From positions 1 to 18,195 of the forward strand of contig CBDUST010000060.1 of NCBI GenBank assembly GCA_965369945.1: DNA of 18,195 nt. Reading direction: 5' to 3'. Below are positions 6,965 to 14,404 of the stretch, piece by piece; the stretch's first letter is position 1; every line of letters begins with the position of its first letter. The notes beneath the pieces are model-generated. The model saw only the letters and a list, made by a program, of their open reading frames with translations. It was not told the DNA's origin and did no database searches. The stretch comes from JADFNO01 sp965369945. Its GTDB lineage: Bacteria; Planctomycetota; Phycisphaerae; Phycisphaerales; SM1A02. A program made the translations under genes and the position numbers.

Positions 6965-8269
6965 ATGAATAGGTACTTTTTGCTTTCGATCGCGGCCTCG
7001 GCGGTAGCGCTCGCTGGGGTTGGTCAACAGATAGCACTTGCACAAGGTGCGCCGCCGGCTCCGCCAACGGAACTCACCGCAACCGATCACCCCTGGGACA
7101 ACGGAGATTCTGTTGACTTGACGTGGACACTCTCGACGGACGATGCGGACCTGCTGAACTATCAAGTGTTCAAGGCTTTGGCGACGCTCGGTCCGGTCGA
7201 GCAGTCCCCGCTGGATTTCGAGCTCGTCGACCGCGTGCCGCCTGGAACCACTGAATACCAAGTGCGCCAGGTTCCATTTGAGATCGAGAAATCTGTCAAA
7301 GAGATGGAGTCGCATCGGGATCTGTTTTTAGACCCCCCTCTCCCGGAAGATCCAACCAAGAAAGTAGAACTGGAGGCCTCGTATCTTTTTCGGGTGGTTG
7401 CCGTCGCCAAGGACGGAACGCCGTCAACGGACACTACGACGGCTGAGCCGCTCACTCCTACGCGCGAGTGGTTCATGGGTAATCGCTTCTACTTATCCAT
7501 TGTTACGGTGATCTTTTGTGGTGCAGTGATCTTCTGGATCAACCGCGCTCGCAAGGGCAAGCCAATCAACGTTCGCAAGATCGCTGGTCTGGAAGCGGTT
7601 GATGAGGCAGTCGGGCGGGCCACGGAAATGGGCCGCTCCATCTTGTACGTTCCAGGCACGCAGGACATCAACGAGATTCAGACCATTGCATCGTTGTCCA
7701 TTCTGTCAAGGGTCGCGAAAACCGCAGCTGAATACGATGCGAAGCTTGAGGTCCCCACTTCAAGGTCATTGGTCATGGCCATCGTTCGGGAGACGGTTCA
7801 GGCATCGTATCTCTCCGCTGGGCGACCAGACGCGTACAACGAGGATCTGATTTACTACGTCACGGACGAGCAGTTCGGATATGTCGCCTACCTGCAAGGA
7901 ATGATGGTGCGCGAGAAGCCGGCTACGTGCTTCTATATGGGTGCCTTCTACGCTGAGTCGCTGATTCTCGCGGAGACGGGCAATTCGATCGGTGCGATTC
8001 AGATCGCAGGCACAGCGATGCCTGCTCAGCTTCCATTCTTCGTTGCAGCGTGTGACTACACCTTGATCGGCGAGGAGTTTTTCGCCGCGTCGGCGTATCT
8101 CTCCGGCTCGGCCGAGGAACTTGGAAGTCTCAAAGGTCAGGATGTAGGGAAGGTTATTGTCGCCGTCGTACTTTTGATTGGCGTTGCACTGGCGACGATC
8201 GCCTCGATCGCTGACAACGCGTCACTTCACGAGTGGGTGATATACCTCAAGGAAACTATTCTCACCTAA
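6965..8269 (+). CDS. DUF6754-type membrane protein with N-terminal FN3-like domain
   Basis: A 434-residue protein. A signal peptide (residues 1-26, hydrophobic core FLLSIAASAVALAG, probable cut near ALAQ-G) precedes a fibronectin type III-like domain at about 30-165 (PPAPPTELTATDHPW..., LTWTLS, YLFRVVAVAKDGTPS). A TM helix follows at about 174-195, then a large cytoplasmic alpha/beta domain at about 200-392 with conserved-looking blocks (GLEAVDEAVGRATEMGRSILYVPGT, MVREKPATCFYMGAFYAESLILAETGN, GAIQIAGTAMPAQLPFFVAACDYTLIGEE, SLKGQDVGK). A second TM lies at about 395-416. I match the cytoplasmic part to the family named DUF6754, whose function is unknown. AGGGTAGG upstream can act as ribosome site. 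A periplasmic sensing or docking domain tied to a cytoplasmic domain suggests a transmembrane coupling subunit. Confidence 0.85.
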   Translation: MNRYFLLSIAASAVALAGVGQQIALAQGAPPAPPTELTATDHPWDNGDSVDLTWTLSTDDADLLNYQVFKALATLGPVEQSPLDFELVDRVPPGTTEYQVRQVPFEIEKSVKEMESHRDLFLDPPLPEDPTKKVELEASYLFRVVAVAKDGTPSTDTTTAEPLTPTREWFMGNRFYLSIVTVIFCGAVIFWINRARKGKPINVRKIAGLEAVDEAVGRATEMGRSILYVPGTQDINEIQTIASLSILSRVAKTAAEYDAKLEVPTSRSLVMAIVRETVQASYLSAGRPDAYNEDLIYYVTDEQFGYVAYLQGMMVREKPATCFYMGAFYAESLILAETGNSIGAIQIAGTAMPAQLPFFVAACDYTLIGEEFFAASAYLSGSAEELGSLKGQDVGKVIVAVVLLIGVALATIASIADNASLHEWVIYLKETILT

Positions 8270-8282
8270 GGAGCCCGGCAGG

Positions 8283-8990
8283 ATGAAACGCAACATACCA
8301 CTGCTGCTGGCCATCGCGGCCGGGTTCGTCATGATCGTGGCGTTCTTTATCCCCGCAACACTTACGTGGGGCGAGAAGGTCTCGATTTGGTTCGACGTTC
8401 TTGCGTCAATCGCATTCATTCTCGGCGGTGGGAACCTCCTGAAGGTTCACCTGAAGAAGGTTTCGGATAAAGCCTCCGGATGGGGGTATTCGGTCATCAC
8501 AGTCCTTGCGTTCTTGGTAATGCTCTTTATCGGCCTTACGAAGATTGGCGTGAATCCAAACCCCGCGTTCCCAGCGCATGGTCATTGGGCTGGTCAATAC
8601 AATGAAATCGGCAGCCCGTTTTGGTGGCTTTATGAATACGTCTTCAAACCGTTGCAAGCGACGATATTTGCCATGTTGGCGTTCTATGTTGCTTCGGCAG
8701 CGTTTCGGGCATTTAGAGCCAAGAATTTTGAGGCCATACTCCTGTTGGCCACCGCGTTCATTATCCTGCTGGGACGAACTGCCGGAGGGGTTTTCTTGAC
8801 CGACTTCATACCTGCCGACTCTGGTTTTCAAGGTTTGCGGCTAGAGAACCTCACCGGTTACATCATGGATGTGTTCAACACGGCCGGCAACCGTGCGATC
8901 ATGATTGGTATCGCGCTGGGAACGGCCTCCGTGTCGCTCAAAATTCTTCTCGGTGTTGATCGATCCTATCTCGGATCAGGAGAGGACTAA
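8283..8990 (+). CDS. Polytopic membrane protein of unknown function (six predicted helices)
   Basis: A 235-residue inner-membrane protein. Hydrophobic segments lie at about residues 6-25, 34-55, 69-88, 120-141, 149-166 and 205-222. Distinctive blocks include WWLYEYVFKPLQATIFAMLAF, YVASAAFRAFRAKNFEAILLL, NTAGNRAIMIGIALGTA and the C-terminal LLGVDRSYLG, which look like a conserved family signature rather than generic membrane sequence. The ribosome site AAGGAG (8268-8273) overlaps the stop of the DUF6754 gene, with nine bases to the ATG, so the two are translationally linked. The next gene starts three bases after its stop. No catalytic or transport motif is recognised. Most likely an integral subunit of the complex encoded by this operon. 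Confidence 0.78.
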   Translation: MKRNIPLLLAIAAGFVMIVAFFIPATLTWGEKVSIWFDVLASIAFILGGGNLLKVHLKKVSDKASGWGYSVITVLAFLVMLFIGLTKIGVNPNPAFPAHGHWAGQYNEIGSPFWWLYEYVFKPLQATIFAMLAFYVASAAFRAFRAKNFEAILLLATAFIILLGRTAGGVFLTDFIPADSGFQGLRLENLTGYIMDVFNTAGNRAIMIGIALGTASVSLKILLGVDRSYLGSGED

Positions 8991-8993
8991 GCA

Positions 8994-9938
8994 ATGGCTC
9001 AACTGATCACGCTCGGCATAACGGCCGCATTCCTCATCCTGCTCGCGTTCGCGGTCATTTCCTGGACGAACTTCTTTAAGACCATCGATCGTCGTTGGAT
9101 TTTCCTGCTGATGCTCCTTTCCGTCGCGGTGCCGGTCTACGTCATCGGCAAGACCAAGAGTACCTTCCCGGAAACGGCGCTTCCGTTGGCACAAGCCGTC
9201 TTTGATGAGATTGAAATGCTCGAGGAAGGCGACAAGGTCCTGCTCGCGTTCGACTTCGACCCGGGAAGTGAGGGCGAATTGGGACCTATGGCCACCACGT
9301 TCGCCTTTCACTGCGCCACGAAGAAACTCAAGATGTACTTCATCGCACTGTGGCCGCTTGGGCGTCAGATGATCGACGACAACATCGCAAAGGTAATTAA
9401 ACCCGACTTTCCGGAGATGATCTACGGCGAGGATTACATGAACCTCGGCTTCAAGGCGGGTAACGAAGGCGTTATCAATGTCATCGTTACTGATATCAAG
9501 CAGCTCTATACCACAGACGCCTACGGCAAAGACATCAACCAGATTCCCATGATGCAGGGGATCGAGAATATTCAACAGATGGATTTGATTGTGAATGTTT
9601 CTGCTGGATTCCCGGGTACCAAAGAGTGGGTTCAATACGCGGTAACACCTTTCCCTGATCAGATCCGTATGGTTGGTGGTTGCACCGGTGTACAGGCACC
9701 ACTGCTATATCCGTATATCCCCCAGCAGCTTCCCGGTCTGCTTGCGGCGATCAAGGGAGCGTCGGAATATGAATCGCTCGTCATCGGCAAATATGGTGGA
9801 GAGAACATCAGCGGAAAATACCTCGAAGCGCAGCGGCGAATGGGTCCGCAGCTCGTAGCACACGTGCTCATGTTGCTGCTCATCTTTGCAGGCAACATCA
9901 TCTACTTTGTTGAGCGCAAGCGGGAGGCCCGGTCATGA
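8994..9938 (+). CDS. Membrane-anchored alpha/beta protein of unknown function
   Basis: A 314-residue protein. Two TM helices at about residues 5-24 and 33-51 are followed by a globular domain at about 57-285 and a C-terminal TM at about 288-306 ending in the basic tail ERKREARS. The short basic linker KTIDRR lies between the first two helices. The globular domain has alternating strands and helices (KVLLAFDFDPGSEGELGPM, KLKMYFIALWPLGRQMIDD, MDLIVNVSAGFPG, QIRMVGGCTGVQAPLLYPYI). The last block resembles, without gaps, the GTAMPAQLPFF block of the DUF6754 protein upstream. AGGAGAGG at 8978-8985 is a good ribosome site, and the stop overlaps the next start as ATGA. Function unknown; likely a core subunit of the same membrane complex. 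Confidence 0.78.
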   Translation: MAQLITLGITAAFLILLAFAVISWTNFFKTIDRRWIFLLMLLSVAVPVYVIGKTKSTFPETALPLAQAVFDEIEMLEEGDKVLLAFDFDPGSEGELGPMATTFAFHCATKKLKMYFIALWPLGRQMIDDNIAKVIKPDFPEMIYGEDYMNLGFKAGNEGVINVIVTDIKQLYTTDAYGKDINQIPMMQGIENIQQMDLIVNVSAGFPGTKEWVQYAVTPFPDQIRMVGGCTGVQAPLLYPYIPQQLPGLLAAIKGASEYESLVIGKYGGENISGKYLEAQRRMGPQLVAHVLMLLLIFAGNIIYFVERKREARS

Positions 9939-11035
9939 GTAAAGAGAACCGGATCTGGCTGATCGTGTTCTTGATTGGAGCTGTGGCGCTGTTTGGTCGC
10001 GCGATATTTAGTAGCCAGGGGATGTCCAAAGCGTACGTTCATGCGGTTGAGATCGATCGCATACAGGTGGACGATCCCAAGTCTGACGATGAAGATGACA
10101 CGATATGGATTTCAGCAGAGGATGCAGAATCTCAAGGCATCGTGTTGCCGGAGAAGGGATCAGACGATCGAATCACATGGACGAAGTACGACAACTCGAA
10201 TCTTACTGCGTACTCCAACGCGATGGCGGCCAACCAAACTGGCTATCAACTTAGCACTTCGCGAACGATCGGCACTTGGCTTGCCGCGCTCATGACATTG
10301 TTTGTGCTGTCGTTCCTGATCAGGGACAACCCGCTTTACAAAGTCGCGGAATCAGTCTTCATCGGAATCTCAGCGGCCTATTGGATGGTCGTTCAGTTCT
10401 GGGATCAGATCACGCCCAACTTGATCGGGAATCTTTCACCAACGCTTGTGCGAAACTGGGCCATGCCTGGACTGGCGGCTGATGCGCAGCAGGATTTGGT
10501 CTACATCATTCCAGGAATTCTGGGAATCATGCTCTTATGGCGCCTCATGCCCAAGGGTGGTTGGATCTCCCGTTGGCCCATGGCTTTCTTCATCGGCACG
10601 TTCTGCGGGTTGCGACTTGTTCGATTCTTGCAAGCAGACTTCCTCACTCAGATCCGAAACAGCATCGAACCGTTGTACGTCAAGACTGTGCAAACGGCTG
10701 CTGACGGGTCAGTAGTGCTGGACGCTGCGGGGAGTCCAGTTACCGGATTCGATGTCTGGGATTCTCTGGCAAACGTCATTCTCATCGTCGGTGTCCTCTC
10801 ATGCTTGGTCTACTTCTTCTTCTCATTCGAGCACAAGGGCATTGTCGGCAAGACCGCCAAGCTTGGCATCTGGTTCTTGATGATCACCTTCGGTGCGGCG
10901 TTCGGGTATACGGTGATGGGGCGGATCGCACTGCTGGCGGCACGGCTCGAATTCCTCATTAACGACTGGCTGTGGCTGATCGATCCGACAGATACGCGCA
11001 TCGTGGCGGTGGTTTCAATGTTGGGGCTATACTGA
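9935..11035 (+). CDS. Polytopic membrane protein of unknown function, last gene of the ATPase operon
   Basis: A 366-residue protein. An N-terminal TM (about 6-25) is followed by an acidic extramembrane loop (about 30-108, with KSDDEDDTIW). A bundle of hydrophobic helices follows at about 111-129, 138-155, 188-204, 213-230, 280-298, 308-326 and possibly 329-348. A polar insertion at about 232-276 separates the last helices. The segment NPLYKVAESVFIGISAAYWMVV looks like a family signature. GGGAGG at 9922-9927 precedes an ATG that overlaps the previous stop by four bases (ATGA), a sign of translational coupling. It ends 186 bases before rpmF with a promoter between, so it probably closes the operon. 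No known transporter motif is visible. Function unknown. Confidence 0.76.
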   Translation: MSKENRIWLIVFLIGAVALFGRAIFSSQGMSKAYVHAVEIDRIQVDDPKSDDEDDTIWISAEDAESQGIVLPEKGSDDRITWTKYDNSNLTAYSNAMAANQTGYQLSTSRTIGTWLAALMTLFVLSFLIRDNPLYKVAESVFIGISAAYWMVVQFWDQITPNLIGNLSPTLVRNWAMPGLAADAQQDLVYIIPGILGIMLLWRLMPKGGWISRWPMAFFIGTFCGLRLVRFLQADFLTQIRNSIEPLYVKTVQTAADGSVVLDAAGSPVTGFDVWDSLANVILIVGVLSCLVYFFFSFEHKGIVGKTAKLGIWFLMITFGAAFGYTVMGRIALLAARLEFLINDWLWLIDPTDTRIVAVVSMLGLY

Positions 11036-11087
11036 CGGCCTGCTGCGCGAACGTCATTCGTAGTCGGCTGCGTTTGTCGGGCGATGC

Positions 11088-11116
11088 TTGACATTGGGAG
11101 GGTCGGTTTTTAGAGT
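11088..11116 (+). promoter_or_regulatory. Sigma70-type promoter for rpmF-plsX-fabH-fabD
   Basis: TTGACA (11088-11093), a 17-base spacer, then TAGAGT (11111-11116). The -35 is perfect and the -10 differs from TATAAT at two positions. Transcription would start near 11123, giving a leader of about 100 bases before rpmF. It is the best promoter match in the window and sits where one is expected, between the membrane operon and the ribosomal/fatty-acid operon. Confidence 0.65.
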
Positions 11117-11221
11117 TGCCGGCTTGTCAGTCCAGCCGTGATGATGCCAATGTGGTGCCGTGCGGTTGGGGGGCAGGCGCCGGTTTCTCGTTTGAGCCGG
11201 CCCTGTAGCAAGGACTCAATC

Positions 11222-11407
11222 ATGGCCGTTCCTGCGTTTCGAACATCCCCCGCCCGCAAGGGTAAACGGCGATCGCATCTGGCTTTGCGACCTCCGCAGG
11301 CTGTGTTGTGTTCCAATTGCGGCGCCGCCAAGCGTCCTCATCATGCCTGCCCTTCATGTGGATACGTGCGACCCGGCCTGCAAGTGAAGTCCGGCGAGGA
11401 AGATTGA
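11222..11407 (+). CDS. rpmF: 50S ribosomal protein L32
   Basis: A 61-residue protein of the large ribosomal subunit, typical in length for L32. It starts MAVPAFRTSPARKGKRRSH, the standard basic L32 N-terminus, and has a zinc ribbon of form C-x2-C...C-x2-C (CSNC at 30-33, CPSC at 43-46), so it is the zinc-binding C+ type. AAGGA sits about ten bases before the ATG. rpmF is followed after three bases by plsX; this rpmF-plsX-fab order is widespread in bacteria and ties ribosome synthesis to lipid synthesis. The yceD gene that often precedes rpmF is absent here; a noncoding leader with a strong promoter takes its place. Confidence 0.95.
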   Translation: MAVPAFRTSPARKGKRRSHLALRPPQAVLCSNCGAAKRPHHACPSCGYVRPGLQVKSGEED

Positions 11408-11410
11408 TCC

Positions 11411-12442
11411 ATGCGGATCGGCCTCGACGTGATGGGGGGCGACCATGCTCCGGACGCGATCATTGACGGATCGTTGAGCGCGCTGGGGGAACTCGGTCAA
11501 GACGACGAATTGGTATTGGTTGGCGGTGAAGACGTTATCGCCGACGCCATCAATACGCGTGGAATCAGCGACAAGCGCCTCGTCGTGGTTGGGACGACCC
11601 AAGTGGTGACGATGGACGAGTCGCCCGCAGAGGCGGTGCGGGGTAAGCCCGACAGCTCGATCACGGTCCTGGCGGAGCTCGCTAACTCTCGCCGGGCGGC
11701 CAAGCGCGGGCTGGAGACGGTCGATGCCATCATTTCCGCCGGTCACACCGGGGCGTTTGTGATGGCGGCGCAGATGCATATGCGGCGCTTACCCAACGTT
11801 CATCGTCCCGGGATCACCGTGACCATTCCGACCTTCCACGGCCCGGTTGTCATAATCGACGTCGGCGCCAACATCGAACCCAAGCCTCACCATCTTGCGC
11901 AGTACGGCGTAATGGGCGACGTCTACGCCCGCAAGATCCTTGGGTTGGACCGCCCGCGCATCGCCCTGATGAATGTGGGCGGAGAGGAGCAAAAGGGCAC
12001 CACCGAAATGAAGGAAGCCGGCGATCGCTTGCGAGCGATATCGTCGATCAACTTCGTCGGCAACATCGAAGGACGAGCCGTCTTCAACGGCGAGGCAGAC
12101 GTCATCGTCACCGATGGCGTGGTTGGGAATGTCATGATCAAGCTTGCTGAAGGTCTTTCAGAAGGGATATTCAAGGCGATTGCGCGCGAGGTGCGGGAGA
12201 TTGATCCCGATCTGGCTACGCGCTTTGAACCTGTGGTAAAGAAGATCTACGCCGATCACGACTATCATGAGCATGGCGGAGCGCCGCTGCTCGGTGTCAA
12301 CGGCGTCTGCTTGATTGGTCATGGGTCCAGCGTGGCCCGCACGATTACCAACGCGATCCGCCGGTCGAAGCTCTTCTTCGAGTCGGGTATGAACCAGATC
12401 ATCACCGAGCGACTGGGCGTCGAGGAAGAGGCAGTCGCGTGA
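11411..12442 (+). CDS. plsX: Phosphate acyltransferase PlsX
   Basis: Acyl-ACP:phosphate transacylase, which converts acyl-ACP to acyl-phosphate for PlsY-dependent glycerol-3-phosphate acylation, the first step of phospholipid synthesis. It is a peripheral membrane protein. The 343 residues match the family length, and the N-terminus MRIGLDVMGGDHAPD is the PlsX signature. Further family blocks are SAGHTGAFVMAAQM, DVGANIEPKPHHLAQYGVMG, ALMNVGGEEQKGT and EHGGAPLLGVNGVCLIGHG. GAGGA at 11396-11400 precedes the ATG. It follows rpmF by three bases and its stop overlaps the fabH start as GTGA, so the three genes are likely co-transcribed and coupled. Confidence 0.97.
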   Translation: MRIGLDVMGGDHAPDAIIDGSLSALGELGQDDELVLVGGEDVIADAINTRGISDKRLVVVGTTQVVTMDESPAEAVRGKPDSSITVLAELANSRRAAKRGLETVDAIISAGHTGAFVMAAQMHMRRLPNVHRPGITVTIPTFHGPVVIIDVGANIEPKPHHLAQYGVMGDVYARKILGLDRPRIALMNVGGEEQKGTTEMKEAGDRLRAISSINFVGNIEGRAVFNGEADVIVTDGVVGNVMIKLAEGLSEGIFKAIAREVREIDPDLATRFEPVVKKIYADHDYHEHGGAPLLGVNGVCLIGHGSSVARTITNAIRRSKLFFESGMNQIITERLGVEEEAVA

Positions 12443-13440
12443 CGTCGGCCGATGGATGTGGTGTTCGCATCGCGGGCGTGGGTTCGGCCGTGCCCGAACG
12501 GGCGCTGACCAACGCCGACCTCGAGAAGATGCTGGATACTTCGGACGAGTGGATCGTGCAGCGCACCGGAATTCGCGAGCGTCGCATCGTTGATCAGCCG
12601 GGGCAAGGTACGTTTACGCTTTCCCGCGATGCATTGTCTCGTGCGCTGGAAGATGCCGGGATGTCAGGCAACGAGCTGGACCTGGTGATCGTCGCCAGTG
12701 TTACCGGTGAGATGACCTGCCCATCGGTAGCGGCCCGAGTGTCTGCTGAAGTCGGCGCTACCCCAGCCGGGGCGTTCGATCTCGTTGCCGCATGTAGCGG
12801 TTTTGTATACAGCATCAACGTGGCCGACTTGCTGGTTCGCAGTGGTCGGTTCAATACGATCGGTGTGGTCGGTTGCGATGCCATGAGCACCGTTATCGAC
12901 TACGACGATCGGAGTCTGTCGATCCTGTTCGGTGACGCGGCCGGAGCCGTCGTTCTCACCCGAGATGAGGATCGTTCGTTGGGTTGCCTGCATCAAACGA
13001 TGTTTGCTGACGGATCGAACTGGGAGTCGCTGTACATGCCTCGGCGTGAGTATGAGATCCCACAGTCGGACAGTGATAACCCCATTCGCATCGGATGTTT
13101 GCGAATGAATGGTCGCGAGATCTATAAGTTTGCAATCGTCAAGCTGCGCCAGATGATCGAGGAGTCGCTGGAGGCGACAGGTTTGTGCCCTTCGCAGATC
13201 AGCCAGTTCATCTGCCACCAATCCAATTTGCGGATCATCGAGGCGGCGCGCCAGAAGCTGGGACTGCCGCCGGAGAAGGTGTACATCAATATCGACAAGT
13301 TCGGCAACAGCTCCGCCGGGTCGGTGGGTCTGTGCTTCGATCAGCTGTGGCAGGCAGGCACGGTCAAGCGTGGCGACACTGTGCTCTTCGCAGCGATTGG
13401 GGGTGGACTGACCTGGGCCAGCAGCGTGTGGAAGCTGTAA
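12439..13440 (+). CDS. fabH: 3-oxoacyl-ACP synthase III (KAS III)
   Basis: Catalyses the initiating condensation of acetyl-CoA (or a branched acyl-CoA) with malonyl-ACP in type II fatty-acid synthesis; cytosolic. The 333 residues include the full catalytic triad: Cys119 in AACSGF, His260 in ICHQSN and Asn290 in FGNSSAGS. N-terminal family blocks are GVGSAVPERALTN, TSDEWIVQRTGIRERR and the Gly-rich end FAAIGGGLTWAS. It begins with GTG overlapping the plsX stop by four bases, with a purine-rich GAGGAAGAGG at 12422-12431 as ribosome site. Substrate preference (acetyl or branched primer) cannot be judged by eye. Confidence 0.96.
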   Translation: MTSADGCGVRIAGVGSAVPERALTNADLEKMLDTSDEWIVQRTGIRERRIVDQPGQGTFTLSRDALSRALEDAGMSGNELDLVIVASVTGEMTCPSVAARVSAEVGATPAGAFDLVAACSGFVYSINVADLLVRSGRFNTIGVVGCDAMSTVIDYDDRSLSILFGDAAGAVVLTRDEDRSLGCLHQTMFADGSNWESLYMPRREYEIPQSDSDNPIRIGCLRMNGREIYKFAIVKLRQMIEESLEATGLCPSQISQFICHQSNLRIIEAARQKLGLPPEKVYINIDKFGNSSAGSVGLCFDQLWQAGTVKRGDTVLFAAIGGGLTWASSVWKL

Positions 13441-13447
13441 CGCGGGC

Positions 13448-14404
13448 GTGGAGACTTGGAGGTTGGCAGCTTTGGAGGCTCAAGGGCTTGAAGCGATCAT
13501 CCTCTGCCCCGGTCAGGGCGCGCAGGCCGTCGGGATGGGGCAGGCGTGGCACGAGGCCTCTGAGGCAGCGGCGAAGACGTTTGCCCAGGCCGATGATGTG
13601 CTTGGTGACTCACTCGGTGCGCCGCTAAGCGAGATTTGCTTCAAGGGACCGCCGGATCGATTGAACCAGACAGACGTCGCCCAGCCGGCCCTGTATGTCT
13701 GCGCCGTGGCCAGTTTCAGGGGTTTGATCCAACGTGATGGTGAACGACCGATCGCGGCAGCTGCGGGACTATCCCTGGGAGAGTACACGGCTTTGCACCT
13801 GGCCGGGGCCTTCGATTTCGCGGCGGGTCTGCGGCTGGTGGCCCAGCGTGGCCGGCTGATGCAGGAGGCAGCCGAGCGAGCGGATAGCTCCATGGTCGCG
13901 TTGATTGGGGCGGACGAGGACCAGGCCCAGGCGGTTTGCGATGAGGCGGCGTCCGGTGAGGTCCTGGTGATCGCCAATCTCAATGCCCCGGGCCAGATCG
14001 TGCTATCGGGCCATTCAGGTGCATGCCGTCGCGCGGTGGAGGCTGCCCAGAAGATGGATTTGCGAGCAAAACCGCTGGCCGTGGCGGGGGCTTTTCACTC
14101 CCCACTGATGCAGGGTGCGGCAGATGCCATGGCCAAGGCCCTCGCCGGGACCGAGCTGGGCTCGCTGGATATGCCGGTCTGGTCGAACGTTACCGCCCAG
14201 CCCCACGATCCAGAGAATCCGGAACTTCTGCGGCAGCGGCTCGTCCAACAGATCGTTAGCCCGGTTCGGTGGACTGAGACCTGTCATGGGCTCGCGGCGT
14301 CGGGTACAATAGACGTTCACGAGCTTGCCCCCGGAGGTGTTCTCCGTGGCCTGATGCGTCACATCAACCGAAATGTGAAGGTAAAAAATCATGATCAGCC
14401 GTAA
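13448..14404 (+). CDS. fabD: Malonyl-CoA:ACP transacylase
   Basis: Transfers malonyl from CoA to AcpP, supplying the extender for FabH and FabF. It has 318 residues from GTG 13448. Family motifs are CPGQGAQ (20-26), the nucleophile elbow GLSLGEY with Ser109, Arg134 in QRGRLMQ and catalytic His217 in GAFHSPLM. The elbow reads GLSLG instead of the commoner GHSLG, a variant I know from other bacterial FabD proteins, so activity is expected. Start is uncertain: a TTG at 13472 has GGAGG at 13458-13462 nine bases upstream and would give the shorter MEAQGLEAIILCPGQG N-terminus, closer to family length. It follows fabH by seven bases and overlaps the next gene by 14 bases. Confidence 0.95.
   Translation: METWRLAALEAQGLEAIILCPGQGAQAVGMGQAWHEASEAAAKTFAQADDVLGDSLGAPLSEICFKGPPDRLNQTDVAQPALYVCAVASFRGLIQRDGERPIAAAAGLSLGEYTALHLAGAFDFAAGLRLVAQRGRLMQEAAERADSSMVALIGADEDQAQAVCDEAASGEVLVIANLNAPGQIVLSGHSGACRRAVEAAQKMDLRAKPLAVAGAFHSPLMQGAADAMAKALAGTELGSLDMPVWSNVTAQPHDPENPELLRQRLVQQIVSPVRWTETCHGLAASGTIDVHELAPGGVLRGLMRHINRNVKVKNHDQP

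Noticed and set aside
6566..7315. 249-codon open frame on the minus strand
   Set aside because: Antisense to the barrel-sandwich and DUF6754 genes, spanning their junction; composition typical of a shadow frame, and the sense genes have clear family features.
8976..9635. 219-codon open frame on the minus strand
   Set aside because: Antisense to the membrane-anchored alpha/beta protein, with no membrane or domain pattern; sense frame has a good ribosome site and TM segments.
14304..14309. TACAAT near the end of fabD as a -10 for the lipoprotein gene
   Set aside because: No acceptable -35 lies 15-19 bases upstream, and the lipoprotein gene overlaps fabD, so read-through explains its expression.
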